Shown: positions 1 to 11,600 of the stretch, in pieces
How positions within the stretch are numbered: the first letter of the stretch is position 1
Layout of the letters: each line of letters starts with the position of its first letter
Assembly: GCF_022965805.1 (NCBI RefSeq)
Contig: NC_133117.1
Location: 13,850,183 to 13,914,182, forward strand
Length of the DNA stretch: 64,000 nucleotides
Direction of reading: 5' to 3'
From: Primulina eburnea
Lineage: Eukaryota > Streptophyta > Magnoliopsida > Lamiales > Gesneriaceae
Program-made: the position numbers and the translations under genes
The notes under the pieces: model-generated
Seen by the model: only the letters and a program-made list of their open reading frames with translations
The model's database searches: none
What the model was told of the DNA's origin: nothing

Positions 1-65
1 GTTTTGATTTATGATTAAATCATCTACTATATTAATAGATTCTAATTCTTCTCTAATTTGAGAAG

Positions 66-70
66 TAGAA
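66..70. repeat. Target site duplication TAGAA (left copy)
   Basis: The same five bases occur immediately right of the element at 7638-7642. Uninterrupted viral copies carry TAGAA once at this point, for example near 19897-19901. Confidence 0.95.
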
Positions 71-1518
71 TGTAGTGACCCGTTCCAGAATCACCTACTA
101 ATCAAAAACTAAGCATGCAATTAACCTAATTAATTATAATCAGAGATAACAGCGGAAATATGGCCAACAACAATAGTTATACAACCCAATCGAAATCGAA
201 GTCTAGACTAACTCAAAATGAAATATACAGTACAACAATATCGAATCAAATGGAAAACACTGAAAACTAAACCAACCAGCTACTCAACGTCCTCCTCCTG
301 CTCCTCCTGAGCCATCCAACCTGAGGCCTGCCCCGAGGGAATGGGGTGTCCAAGAATAAACAAAACCGAGGACGTGAGCGATAAGAACGCCCAGTACTAA
401 AGTATGAGTATACAAACCTATATGAAATGCACATGCTATGATATGATACCAGGGTAGTCAAGAAACAGGAATCACAAAGGATCTCAAAATGCTCAGTCTA
501 GAGGCGCCAAGTGGATAGTGCCGCGCGGTCCAACCTCTGGGTCACTGCATCCACTACAAGACAGACGTGGACCTAAAATGTCCCGGACCACCGAAGCCCT
601 CCCGACCCGTCGGCCACTGTGTACTCTCGGTGTCCATGCGTCCACAAGACAGGGCTCAGCGGCCCCAAGATATAGCTTATCTCGAAAGAGATACAGCTCA
701 ACAGTAAAGGCTATCTCGAAGGAGATACGGCTCAACATGATATGCAATATGCATCATAACTCGTGACATAATAGCATGCATCATATGACATATAACAATG
801 CAGCAAATACTCATGCAACACATATATGAATGTATACTCAACCAGGATATCTCGGATAGTACTTTCGTACCTCTATCACAGCAAGTCTAGCCTTACGCAA
901 CACCGCTAATCAGGTCTAGCACAAGCCTACGCATCAAAAGCATACTCAATAAATACTACCATGCTCGACTAGCAAAACCAGTACTCCCTAGTACTACCAA
1001 AGGTTTAGGGTTTACCTTCGTCCGTCGACAGCCCTTTGATGTCGATTGCCTTGAAACTCAGGCGCCGCTACGCTACTACTCCTGGCAGCTCTTAGCTATC
1101 GCTCGACCAACAACTAACCCTAGAAACCTTCCAAACTCTCCAAAATGAGAGAAAACTCAAGAAATTGGCAAGTCAAAATGAGGAAATCCGAGCACTATTT
1201 ATAGGCCATGTTCGGATCCTCCGAACTACACTTCGGAACGTCCGAACGCTACGTGTCCATTGGCTCTTGACAGCTCATGATCGGATCCTCCGATCATACA
1301 CTTCGGACCGTCCGAACATGCATGGAAAATGACGTGTCGATCAACACTTGACACCTATGATCGGATTCACCGAACTACACTTCGGATCGTCCAAACTCTT
1401 CGGTGCTTCCGAACCCTCTTCGGTCCGTCCGATCATGACCATAGCCAAAATTACACCTTAAACCTTCTTAATCACCATTACTCCGTTAATTACCCAATTT
1501 GGAATTCGGGCTACTACA
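71..1518 (-). repeat. 3' LTR of the Tekay-like element
   Basis: A 1448-bp LTR bounded by TG and CA and matching 6190-7637. Differences seen: an A/C change near 235/6354, C/G near 657/6776, and A/G near 1399/7518. On the minus strand U3 lies at the 1518 side. It contains a cluster of TCGGA/TCCGA inverted repeats (about 1209-1435), then a TATA-like box (minus TATAAATA, 1196-1203). The short ORFs inside the LTR are not genes. Confidence 0.95.
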
Positions 1519-1532
1519 TTCTCCCCCCCTTA
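1519..1532 (-). other. Polypurine tract of the Tekay-like element
   Basis: Read on the minus strand, a run AAGGGGGGAGAA abuts the 3' LTR. This is where a plus-strand-priming polypurine tract sits in LTR retrotransposons. Confidence 0.9.
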
Positions 1533-1535
1533 AAA

Positions 1536-1553
1536 GATTTCGTCCTCGAAATC
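1536..1553. repeat. Near-palindrome beside the polypurine tract
   Basis: GATTTCGTCCTCGAAATC has 7-bp complementary arms (GATTTCG/CGAAATC) around a 4-base loop. It lies 3 bases inside the polypurine tract. A sister motif lies at the same place in the second retrotransposon (33091-33110). Confidence 0.7.
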
Positions 1554-1668
1554 AGGCTTAGAGAATGAACAAAACGAAATAACAACATCATTAATACATC
1601 TCAATTGTTGTTGAATACAACTGATACTATGATTACAACTGAAAACACAAACTTATACAAAGCACAAC

Positions 1669-4600
1669 TCAAAAGAGCTCTGGATGCTCCGAACGCATAC
1701 GACTCTCTAACTCCCAAGTGGCTTCTTCAGTGCCTCGACGCTGCCACTGCACTAAGACAAGAGGAATGATCTTATTCCGCAACACCTTATCTTTGCGATC
1801 TAGAATCTGAACTGGTCGCTCCACGTAAGACAAATCCGTATCAAGTTGAACTTCAGATGGATGTAAGATGTGCGACTCATCTGCTACATAACGTCTCAAC
1901 AAGGATACGTGGAACACATCATGAATACTTGATAGGTACGGCGGCAACGCAAGTCTGTAAGCTAAATCTCCCACACATTCCAGTATCTCGAATGGACCAA
2001 TAAATCTCGGAGATAGCTTACCCTTGAGACCAAATCTCAAAATCCTGCGAAAAGGCGAAACTCGGAGAAACACCTTCTCACCTGGCTGAAAATGAAGAGG
2101 TCGACGCTTTGTGTTCGCATAACTAGCCTGTCGATCCTGAGCAGTCTTAATCCGCTTCTTGATTACTGCAACCTTATCTATAGCCTGTTGGACTAACTCC
2201 GGTCCCTCTACCTGTCGTTCCCCGACTTCATCCCAGAATAATGGAGTACGACAACGTCGCCCGTACAACGCCTCAAATGGTGCCATACCAATACTACGAT
2301 GATAGCTGTTGTTGTACGCGAACTCAATCAAAGGCAAATGATCCTGCCAAGCGGGTCCGAAATCCATAACACAGGCTCGCAACATATCCTCAAGCGTACG
2401 GATAGTCCTCTCTGATTGACCGTCAGTCTCCGGATGATAAGCAGTACTCAGACTCAGTGTAGTACCCAAAGCTGACTGGAAACTACCCCAAAACCGTGAG
2501 GTAAAACGAGGATCTCTGTCACTAACAATACTGACAGGCACTCCATGCAAACGTACAATCTCCTGAATGTACAATCGAGCCATACGATCGAAAGTGAAGT
2601 CACGATTATACGGCAGAAAATGAGCAGACTTGGTGAGTCGATCCACCACTACCCAGATAGCATCGCTGTTCCTCGAAGATAATGGCAAGTGAGTAATGAA
2701 ATCCATCGTAATATGCTCCCACTTCCATTCTGGAATAGGTAAGTTCAACAACAATCCTCCCGGTCGACGGTGCTCTGCCTTAACCTGCTGGCAAACTAGA
2801 CACTTGGAGACAAACTGATACACGCTGCGCTTCATCCCTTTCCACCAAAACCGCATCCTCAAGTCTCTATACATCTTGTTGCTTCCTGGATGAACACTTA
2901 ACTTGCTTCGATGCGCCTGAGACAATATCTCGTCCCTCAAAGTGTCATCCTCTGGTACTACAACCCGATTAGATAAGCACAGAAGACCATTGGACTGATA
3001 ATGGAAATTGCTATCACCACCAACTAACCGAGCTAATCTCTGAGTCTTGAGATCAGACATCTGAGCTTCTCGAATCCGAGTGAACAAATTGGGCTCAGAT
3101 AAAATGGTAGCAACACGAATGCTCTCCTTACCTTTCCGATGCTTGAAGTTAAACCCCAACGAGCAACTATCCTGGATGGCACTAGTCATAGCACAAATCT
3201 GAAGTGCAGATGCTCTCACCTTGCGACTAAGCGCATCAGCTGTGAGATTCACAGAACCTGGATGGTACTTGATCTCGCAATCATAATCCTTCAGCAAATC
3301 CATCCAACGACGTTGCCTCATGTTCAACTCAGCCTGAGTGAACAGATATTTCAGACTCTTATGATCAGTAAAGATTTCAAACTGAACACCGTACAAATAA
3401 TGACGCCAAATCTTCAGCGCAAACACAATAGCTGCCAATTCCAGATCATGAGTGGGATACTTCTCCTCGTGAGATTTCAGCTGTCTGGAAGCATAAGCAA
3501 TCACATGACCGTTTTGCGTCAACACACACCCTAAGCCTTGAGTGGAGGCATCGGTGTAAACACTGAAACCATCAGATCCTGACGGTAACGCCAAAACAGG
3601 TGCGGAAGTCAGAAGTCGACGAAGCTCTCTGAAACTATCTTCGCACTCGGATGACCACTCAAATGGAACATCCCTCCGAGTAAGTTGCGTCAATGGTCTG
3701 GCTATCTGAGAGAAATTCACGATGAAGCGACGATAATACCCTGCCAGACCTAGAAAACTACGGATCTCAGCCACCGTCGTCGGACGTGACCAATTCAGCA
3801 CTGCTTCAATCTTGCTGGGATCCACAGAAACTCCTTCCTTGGAAATCACATGACCAAGGAATACCACACGATCAATCCAGAACTCGCACTTACTCAGCTT
3901 AGCATACAATTGCTTCTCGCGAAGAATCTTCAACACAATCCTCAAGTGTTGGGCATGCTCTTCCACACTGTGGGAATAGATCAAGATATCGTCAATGAAA
4001 ACCACCACAAACTGATCCAGAAAATCTCGGAAGACTCGGTTCATCAGATCCATGAACACCGCTGGCGCATTCGTCAATCCGAATGGCATAACTAGAAACT
4101 CGTAATGCCCATAACGAGTACGAAATGCAGTCTTGGAAATATCATCATCTCTGACTCTCATCTGATGATACCCCGATCGCAAGTCGATCTTGGAGTAAAC
4201 AGAAGTACCCTGAAGCTGATCGAACAAGTCATCAATACGGGGTAAAGGGTACTTGTTTTTGATCGTCACCCGATTCAGCTGGCGATAATCAATGCACAAC
4301 CGCATCGATCCATCCTTCTTCTTGACAAACAAGACTGGAGCTCCCCAAGGCGAAACACTCGGGCGAATATAACCCTTATCAAGAAGATCCTGCAATTGCT
4401 GCTTCAGCTCTCTCATCTCTGACGGAGCAAGACGATAGGGGGCACGAGAAATCGGTGCAGTCCCTGGCATTAAATCTATGCCAAATTCCACCTCTCTAAC
4501 CGGAGGAAAACCAGGAATCTCATCTGGGAAAACATCAGGAAATTCACAAACCACTGGAATATCCTCTAGACCAACACTACCTGTGGATGAATCAATCGCA

Positions 4601-6090
4601 TAGATGAGGTAGCCTTCCCCGCCCGACTCTAAAGCACGACAGGCTTTCAGAGCAGATACCACTGGCATCGGAGGTCGCGCTCCCTCACCATAGAAAAACC
4701 AACTAGAGCTTTCAGTCGTACGAAACTGAACAAGCTTCTGGTAACAATCCACAGTAGCTCGGTAGGTAGTCAATAAGTCTATACCCAAGATACAATCAAA
4801 ATCTTCCATCTCTAGGATCATAAGATTCGCAGTCAACTCGTTACCCTCAAAATTTAAGGGACAACCCATCACTAGACGCTTCGCTAACACCGAATGACCC
4901 ATCGGGGTAGAAACAGAAAGAATGACGTCTAGAGAAACATAGGGTAACCTATGACGCTTAACAAATCGTGCAGAAATGAAGGAATGAGAGGCTCCTGTAT
5001 CAATAAGAACAAAAGCAGGAATACCGCATAAATGAAAAGTACCTGCTATGACTCTCTCCGTCTCATCTGCAGCCTGATCCTGGTTCAGCGCAAAAACCTG
5101 ACCCTGGGCACGAGGTCGAAGATTCGAACTACCCACTGCCTGACCCTGCCTCCTCTGCTGAACAGTCGTCTGAGATCCAGAACTGGATCCTGCTCCACCT
5201 CGCAACTGAGGACAATTCTTCTTAATATGCCCCATCTCTCCGCACTGGTAACAAGCTCCTGCGGCTACTCGGCATTGCTCCGATGGATGGTTCTTCCCAC
5301 AATGCGCACAAGACTCCTTCTTCTTACCAAAGCGGAAAACACCACTAGATCGAGATCCAGATCCAGAAGAAGATGAACCAGATTTCTTGAATGACTGAGA
5401 TCGAGGCCTCAAAGTACTCGGAGGTCTAGAAGAAGAAAGAATAGCCCTACCACGCTGGAGACTGATCTCTGCCTGGCGACACCGGTTCACTAACCCATCA
5501 TAAGAAGTAGGATTATCACAGACAGTGACTCGATCAAAGATCTCCTGATTAAGGCCCTGGAGGAAATGATCATACTTGGCCTCAGAACTGCCACTGATAT
5601 GAGGAGCGAAGGGTAACAACTCAAAGAATTTCTGCTGATACTCATCAACAGACATACTCCACTGCTTAAGGTTCAGGAGCTCAATCGTCTTGGCTTGGCG
5701 AAGGGCTGGAGGAAAGTACAGCTGCATAAAAGCTGCACGGAAATCGACCCAAGTCACCCTACCTTGGGACTGGACTATCGGCGCAGAAGTCGATCGCCAC
5801 CACTTGCGCGCACGGCCCTCGAGAAGAAAGCTAAGGGTCTCTATCTTCTGCTCCTCGGTGCACTGAAATGCACGGAAACAACTCTCCATGCGCTCTAACC
5901 AGTCCTCAGCATCATCGGGAGTCTCACCACCAACTAAAGGCTTAGGCCCCATCTGAATAAAACGATGCAAATCAAAACGCCTAGGACCGTCCCGACGATG
6001 ACGATGTTCACGGTAACGCCTACGATCGTCCTGATCACCCCATCGACCTACACTCCCCTGACTACTCCCGTCATCAAAATGGTCAGCCAT
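1669..6090 (-). CDS. gag-pol: Gag-Pol polyprotein of the Tekay-like chromovirus
   Basis: A single open frame of 1473 aa carries everything needed for retrotransposition. Gag comes first (retrotrans_gag region about 35-220), then two zinc knuckles (C261/C264/H268/C273 and C280/C283/H288/C293). The aspartic protease has IDTGAS with D364. Reverse transcriptase has FIDD with D700/D701. RNase H has TDAS with D847. Integrase has an HHCC zinc region (about 1050-1100) and catalytic D1130, D1191 and E1227; the last two are separated by 35 residues, giving a D,D(35)E core. The C-terminus ([12 protein letters not shown], then a VQWQRRG...ATWE segment near 1455) resembles the integrase tail and chromodomain of Tekay/Del elements, which is thought to guide insertion into heterochromatin. 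The start ATG lies 83 bases downstream of the PBS. No frameshift or stop is present, so it looks coding-competent. The + strand ORFs inside it are shadows. Confidence 0.96.
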   Translation of the reverse strand: MADHFDDGSSQGSVGRWGDQDDRRRYREHRHRRDGPRRFDLHRFIQMGPKPLVGGETPDDAEDWLERMESCFRAFQCTEEQKIETLSFLLEGRARKWWRSTSAPIVQSQGRVTWVDFRAAFMQLYFPPALRQAKTIELLNLKQWSMSVDEYQQKFFELLPFAPHISGSSEAKYDHFLQGLNQEIFDRVTVCDNPTSYDGLVNRCRQAEISLQRGRAILSSSRPPSTLRPRSQSFKKSGSSSSGSGSRSSGVFRFGKKKESCAHCGKNHPSEQCRVAAGACYQCGEMGHIKKNCPQLRGGAGSSSGSQTTVQQRRQGQAVGSSNLRPRAQGQVFALNQDQAADETERVIAGTFHLCGIPAFVLIDTGASHSFISARFVKRHRLPYVSLDVILSVSTPMGHSVLAKRLVMGCPLNFEGNELTANLMILEMEDFDCILGIDLLTTYRATVDCYQKLVQFRTTESSSWFFYGEGARPPMPVVSALKACRALESGGEGYLIYAIDSSTGSVGLEDIPVVCEFPDVFPDEIPGFPPVREVEFGIDLMPGTAPISRAPYRLAPSEMRELKQQLQDLLDKGYIRPSVSPWGAPVLFVKKKDGSMRLCIDYRQLNRVTIKNKYPLPRIDDLFDQLQGTSVYSKIDLRSGYHQMRVRDDDISKTAFRTRYGHYEFLVMPFGLTNAPAVFMDLMNRVFRDFLDQFVVVFIDDILIYSHSVEEHAQHLRIVLKILREKQLYAKLSKCEFWIDRVVFLGHVISKEGVSVDPSKIEAVLNWSRPTTVAEIRSFLGLAGYYRRFIVNFSQIARPLTQLTRRDVPFEWSSECEDSFRELRRLLTSAPVLALPSGSDGFSVYTDASTQGLGCVLTQNGHVIAYASRQLKSHEEKYPTHDLELAAIVFALKIWRHYLYGVQFEIFTDHKSLKYLFTQAELNMRQRRWMDLLKDYDCEIKYHPGSVNLTADALSRKVRASALQICAMTSAIQDSCSLGFNFKHRKGKESIRVATILSEPNLFTRIREAQMSDLKTQRLARLVGGDSNFHYQSNGLLCLSNRVVVPEDDTLRDEILSQAHRSKLSVHPGSNKMYRDLRMRFWWKGMKRSVYQFVSKCLVCQQVKAEHRRPGGLLLNLPIPEWKWEHITMDFITHLPLSSRNSDAIWVVVDRLTKSAHFLPYNRDFTFDRMARLYIQEIVRLHGVPVSIVSDRDPRFTSRFWGSFQSALGTTLSLSTAYHPETDGQSERTIRTLEDMLRACVMDFGPAWQDHLPLIEFAYNNSYHRSIGMAPFEALYGRRCRTPLFWDEVGERQVEGPELVQQAIDKVAVIKKRIKTAQDRQASYANTKRRPLHFQPGEKVFLRVSPFRRILRFGLKGKLSPRFIGPFEILECVGDLAYRLALPPYLSSIHDVFHVSLLRRYVADESHILHPSEVQLDTDLSYVERPVQILDRKDKVLRNKIIPLVLVQWQRRGTEEATWELESRMRSEHPELF

Positions 6091-6173
6091 CGCTACAAGA
6101 TAGAATAGGGAAAAATGGTAAAATGGTCAACGGAAATCCCAAAACAGAATCTATATCCCAAAATCATACGCAT

Positions 6174-6185
6174 GCTCTGATACCA
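6174..6185 (-). other. PBS (tRNA-Met type) of the Tekay-like element
   Basis: On the minus strand this reads TGGTATCAGAGC, the standard initiator tRNA-Met primer site, four bases from the 5' LTR end at 6190. Together with the gag-pol strand it fixes the element's orientation. Confidence 0.93.
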
Positions 6186-6189
6186 TAAA

Positions 6190-7637
6190 TGTAGTGACCC
6201 GTTCCAGAATCACCTACTAATCAAAAACTAAGCATGCAATTAACCTAATTAATTATAATCAGAGATAACAGCGGAAATATGGCCAACAACAATAGTTATA
6301 CAACCCAATCGAAATCGAAGTCTAGACTAACTCAAAATGAAATATACAGTACAACCATATCGAATCAAATGGAAAACACTGAAAACTAAACCAACCAGCT
6401 ACTCAACGTCCTCCTCCTGCTCCTCCTGAGCCATCCAACCTGAGGCCTGCCCCGAGGGAATGGGGTGTCCAAGAATAAACAAAACCGAGGACGTGAGCGA
6501 TAAGAACGCCCAGTACTAAAGTATGAGTATACAAACCTATATGAAATGCACATGCTATGATATGATACCAGGGTAGTCAAGAAACAGGAATCACAAAGGA
6601 TCTCAAAATGCTCAGTCTAGAGGCGCCAAGTGGATAGTGCCGCGCGGTCCAACCTCTGGGTCACTGCATCCACTACAAGACAGACGTGGACCTAAAATGT
6701 CCCGGACCACCGAAGCCCTCCCGACCCGTCGGCCACTGTGTACTCTCGGTGTCCATGCGTCCACAAGACAGGGCTGAGCGGCCCCAAGATATAGCTTATC
6801 TCGAAAGAGATACAGCTCAACAGTAAAGGCTATCTCGAAGGAGATACGGCTCAACATGATATGCAATATGCATCATAACTCGTGACATAATAGCATGCAT
6901 CATATGACATATAACAATGCAGCAAATACTCATGCAACACATATATGAATGTATACTCAACCAGGATATCTCGGATAGTACTTTCGTACCTCTATCACAG
7001 CAAGTCTAGCCTTACGCAACACCGCTAATCAGGTCTAGCACAAGCCTACGCATCAAAAGCATACTCAATAAATACTACCATGCTCGACTAGCAAAACCAG
7101 TACTCCCTAGTACTACCAAAGGTTTAGGGTTTACCTTCGTCCGTCGACAGCCCTTTGATGTCGATTGCCTTGAAACTCAGGCGCCGCTACGCTACTACTC
7201 CTGGCAGCTCTTAGCTATCGCTCGACCAACAACTAACCCTAGAAACCTTCCAAACTCTCCAAAATGAGAGAAAACTCAAGAAATTGGCAAGTCAAAATGA
7301 GGAAATCCGAGCACTATTTATAGGCCATGTTCGGATCCTCCGAACTACACTTCGGAACGTCCGAACGCTACGTGTCCATTGGCTCTTGACAGCTCATGAT
7401 CGGATCCTCCGATCATACACTTCGGACCGTCCGAACATGCATGGAAAATGACGTGTCGATCAACACTTGACACCTATGATCGGATTCACCGAACTACACT
7501 TCGGATCGTCCGAACTCTTCGGTGCTTCCGAACCCTCTTCGGTCCGTCCGATCATGACCATAGCCAAAATTACACCTTAAACCTTCTTAATCACCATTAC
7601 TCCGTTAATTACCCAATTTGGAATTCGGGCTACTACA
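6190..7637 (-). repeat. 5' LTR of the Tekay-like element
   Basis: A 1448-bp LTR, the same length as the 3' LTR. It supplies the promoter: minus-strand TATAAATA at 7315-7322, with the TCGGA/TCCGA inverted-repeat cluster upstream at about 7328-7554. The transcription start is inferred about 30 nt leftward of the TATA box. Confidence 0.95.
7315..7322 (-). promoter_or_regulatory. Putative TATA box of the Tekay-like element
   Basis: TATAAATA on the minus strand inside the 5' LTR, downstream of the repeat-rich U3 part. This is the best core-promoter candidate in the LTR. It is assigned by motif and position only. Confidence 0.55.
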
Positions 7638-7642
7638 TAGAA
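7638..7642. repeat. Target site duplication TAGAA (right copy)
   Basis: Second copy of the duplicated viral target, directly abutting the 5' LTR end. Confidence 0.95.
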
Positions 7643-8590
7643 GCTCTAGAAGTTTGTGGTATATCTATCATATAATCTAGAGGAGAAATAAAAGAGTGAC
7701 TAGATCTTGATCTAGCATAAACAGAAGAGGGTAATAATCTTCTTTGTTCATTATTAAACTGTATTTGAACAGTTCCTTCATTAGTTTGTATGACTTGTTC
7801 TAAATCTCTATTTATTATAGGATTTTTAGGAACAGCTTGTTCAATTATCCAGTTTTCTGGAAATTCTATTTCTTCCCATTTTATAGATCTACGAGTTGTA
7901 ATATTAGATCTATTAAAATTAGTTTCTATAAGAATAGTTTCATTTAATTTTTTATCTATTCTTTTACACATAGGATTTAGTGTAAATAATGGTTTATAAT
8001 AAATACGATAACAGATACATATTACTTCTGTTCCAGGAGTATAATTATAACCATGAGTTTTAACATTTAATGTTAAAGCGTCTAATATATTTGGATCAAA
8101 CAAAGATAAAGATAAATTTGGATAAACATCAAAATATACTGGACCATGTGCCAGACTAGATTGAATTATTCCCATAAGGGATTGTTTCCAATTCAAATTT
8201 CTTCCATCTCTTAAAGCTGCTATGAAGCTTTCTGGTAAACCTTCTAATGTTAAAGGTCTAAAAGTAATTTGAATTAATCCTATATGAATAAATTTATAAT
8301 TTTTCATATAAGGCATAATATCTTTATTATTTGATAATCTTATTACCATTTCATTATTATGAAGAGGTACAGATGATTCTGTAGTTTTAACTACATGTTT
8401 AAAACCAATTCTTTCAAAAGTTCCTAACTTATAAATCATTTTAGATTCTATCTTAGGAATAGTCCATTTATTCAACAAATCTAAATTTTCAGGTATATCA
8501 TATTCTTCATTTAAACTGTTATGAACAGTTTCTTTCATACTGAAAATATTCATTTGAATAAAAAGTGCTAAATTATTAACCAGACTATTT

Positions 8591-8607
8591 CCAATGCTCT
8601 GATACCA
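8591..8607 (-). other. Viral PBS, block I
   Basis: On the minus strand it reads TGGTATCAGAGC followed by ATTGG, complementary to the 3' end of initiator tRNA-Met. It marks unit position 1. Viral sequence stops within two bases upstream of it, at the block I/II junction. Confidence 0.85.
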
Positions 8608-8616
8608 TCAGATGGT
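8605..8616. other. Inverted junction between viral blocks I and II
   Basis: Minus-strand sequence ends just upstream of the PBS (unit about 7779). Plus-strand polyprotein sequence begins at unit about 1339 (8616). Between them ACCATC and GATGGT form inverted arms around a single A. The short GATGG part supplies a new in-frame ATG at 8612. Confidence 0.8.
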
Positions 8617-11600
8617 TTCTATTCTTGAAAGAAATTATAAACTTTCTTCAGGACAGATTCAAAAATCTGTTTATCCTCCTCAACAATCTTTTATTATAGA
8701 AAAGAATAATAAAATTTTAAATTTTACTGCTTTTTCAAAATTATTTGAGAATGATATGTTACAAATCACTGTTAAACATATTAATCAGATAATAGAAAAA
8801 CAGAATTACACAAATTTATATCTCACGATTATAAGAGAAGAAATAAATTCTCTTAAAGATCGTATTGAAAAAATTATTTTAGCTATTAATAAAATTAAAT
8901 CAGATGTTCATATAGAAGAACCAGAAAATAATATTGTTTCTGTTGCTACATCATCCATTCAATCCCCTCCTGATATTAAAGATTTTAAATTTAAATCTTC
9001 TGTTTCTGATATAGAAAAATTATTAGAAGAAAAATTTAGAAATCTTAATTTAAATACTCTTAATGAAGAGTTTGAAGAATTATATAAGATTAATAATCAT
9101 TCTGAAGATGAGATTAATAAAATTAAATGGGCTGATAGACCCACTACATCCAAATATTACTATAATAAACCTACTCCCATGGATGTTCTCATTGAAGAAA
9201 ATGAATATATTTATTCTAATAGTTATAATGGAAAAAATATTTATGAATGGAATATTGATGGTTATAGTGATAGGCAAATTTATAATACTGCTCACAGAAT
9301 GCTTATGTATAGTACTGTGTGTAAATCATCAGGTAATACTGATAAGAATATTGCTAAAATGATAACAGCAGGATTTACTGGCCAACTTAAAGGTTGGTGG
9401 GATAATTATTTACATTATTCTCAAAAAGATGAAATCTTTAACTCCATAAAAATGGAAAATAATATTCAATTAGAAAATGTATTGTATACATTAATATTAA
9501 CTATGATTGAACATTTCACAGGAAAATTCACTGATAATAGTGAACAAATTAGAACTTTATTAAGTAATCTAAAATGTAAAACACTTACTGATTTTAGATG
9601 GTATAAAGATACTTTCCTATCTCGTATTTATGAGATTCCAGACTGTAATAATAGTCTGTGGAAAGCTAAATTTATAGATGGCTTACCTTTCTTATTTGCT
9701 GAAAGGGTTAGAAAAGTATTAAGAAAAGATGATATAAATATCTCTTATGATAATTATACTTATGGTAATTTGATTAATACTTGTATTCAAGAGGGTTTAG
9801 CTCTCTGTAATGAATTAAAATTAAATAATCAAATTAAAAGACAAAATTTACTAGAGAAAAAACAGTTAGGAAAATTTTGTGATCAATTTGGTATGGACTT
9901 ACCTAATAAAGGTAAGAAGAAAATTAAAGATAAGGATGATAAGATTTATAAGAAAAGACATTTGTCTGAAAGACAAAAAGAAAGAAAAATGAAAAGAAAA
10001 GAAATTCGTGAATCAGCTAAAGCTGATAGGAAAAAAGATAAATACAAAAACAAATTAATAATTTGTAGAAAATGTAAAAAGCCAGGACATTATGCTAATC
10101 AATGTTGGGCTAAAAACAAAATTAATAATTTAGATATAGATGATAATCTAAAAGAAGCATTATTTAAAATAATAATGGATTCAAATAATAATTCTGATAG
10201 TGAAACTGAGAATTATTCAGAATCCTATAATTCAGAAGAAATTCTGGATAATGAATCAGATATTTCTGATTTAGAAGAATGCAATAATTGTATACAGGGA
10301 AAATCTTGTATAAGTCCTATAGAGGATAATAATAAAAATGATGAGTTTTATAAACTTATGTCTCAATTTCAAGATTTAAATATTAATGTTTTAACTAACA
10401 ATAATATTTTAGAATTCCTTAAAATGATTAAGGACCCAATATTAAAATCTACAATTATTGATCAAATGGAAAATACTGCTTCAACAAGCAATAATGATAA
10501 TAACATTCTTGTTAAACAAGAACAAGCTTATTCTATGAAAGAAGTTAAAAATCTTTTACAGAAAAAATATAGTCAACAAAATCCAGTTACTATACAGGAT
10601 TTAGTTAAAGAGATTGATAATCTTAAACAACAAATAAATTTTTTACATGATAATAATAATAGTTTAAATTATCGTATTTCAGTCATTGAAAATCATAATA
10701 ATTCAATTTCTGAAAGTTTTGAAAATATTCAAGATATTTCATTTCCTGATAATAATCAGAAACATTTATCTGTTTTGAGTATGATTATATCTCAAAAATG
10801 GTATACTAATATTACTTTATTAATTGATAATTCTTATAAAAAGAATTTCATTGCTATGATAGATAGTGGTGCAGATTTAAACGTAATACAGGAAGGATTA
10901 ATTCCTACAAAATATTTTCATAAAACTACTCATTCTCTCTCTCATGCAGGAGGAGAACCTTTAGAAATAAATTATAAATTACCTAAAGCTTATATTTGCA
11001 AAGATAAAAACTGTATTCAAACCAGTTTTTTATTAGCTAAAGACATTTCTAGCCAACTAATACTTGGTCTTCCTTTTATTTATCAAATTTATCCTTTAAC
11101 ACATGTTGATGAAACAGGTATAATAGGAACTTATCAAGGTAATCCTATTTCTTTTCAGTTTATAACTAAACCTGTTTATAGAATTTTAAATGAGCTACAA
11201 GAACAGATTGAAAGAAAAACCTTTCAAATAAACTCTTTAAAAGAAGAAATAAAATTTCTTACAATTGATGAAAAATTACAGAATCCTAAATTACAGGAAA
11301 AAATAAAAATTATTTATAATAAATTTTCATTAGAAATATGTAATGATCTTCCAAATGCTTTTTGGAATAGAAAGAAGCATATTATATCTCTTCCATATGA
11401 AGAAACTTTTGATGAGAGAAATATTCCTACTAAGGCTCGTCCTTGTCAAATGAATTCTGAATATTTAGAATTATGCAAGAATGAAATTCATTCTTTGTTA
11501 GATAAAGGTTTAATAAAACCTTCTCAATCTCCTTGGTCTTGTACTGCTTTTTATGTTAATAAACATTCAGAGCAGGAAAGAGGAGTTCCTAGATTAGTTA

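Larger units (their letters stand above)
71..7637 (-). mobile_element. Complete Ty3/gypsy LTR retrotransposon, Tekay/Del-like chromovirus
   Basis: A full-length element of 7567 bp on the minus strand: two 1448-bp LTRs (71-1518 and 6190-7637) with TG...CA ends, a PBS next to the right LTR, a polypurine tract next to the left LTR, and one open gag-pol frame. The 5-bp target duplication TAGAA flanks it (66-70 and 7638-7642). Removing the element and one duplication rejoins the viral movement-protein gene exactly. I found only three base differences between the LTRs, so the insertion is recent. The integrase C-terminus followed by a chromodomain-like end points to the Tekay/Del clade. Confidence 0.96.
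1..8553 (-). pseudogene. Viral movement protein, block I, split by the Tekay-like element and cut by the window edge
   Basis: This is the caulimovirid movement protein in minus orientation. Codons from the ATG at 8553 run to 7638, the 7.6-kb retrotransposon follows, and the frame resumes at 70 down to base 1. By alignment with the copy at 19757-20812, base 1 lies about 75 nt short of the stop, so the last codons are outside the window. Apart from the insertion I see no frameshift. Relative to other copies it reads LSNNKD for LLNNKD and IQITFRP for IQIAFRP. Its family (30K superfamily) binds nucleic acid and forms tubules through plasmodesmata; this copy cannot make a full protein. Confidence 0.93.

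Noticed and set aside
3139..3534. Plus-strand ORFs antisense to gag-pol (3139-3534, 3850-4095, 5032-5376)
   Set aside because: Shadows of the minus-strand gag-pol frame with no recognisable domain.
9063..9362. Recurring 60-133-aa ORFs overlapping the viral genes in other frames (MKSLKNYIRL..., MYMVLISNED..., MLHQLLQKVF...)
   Set aside because: They recur only because the viral copies recur, are in the wrong frame inside conserved coding sequence, and have no start context.
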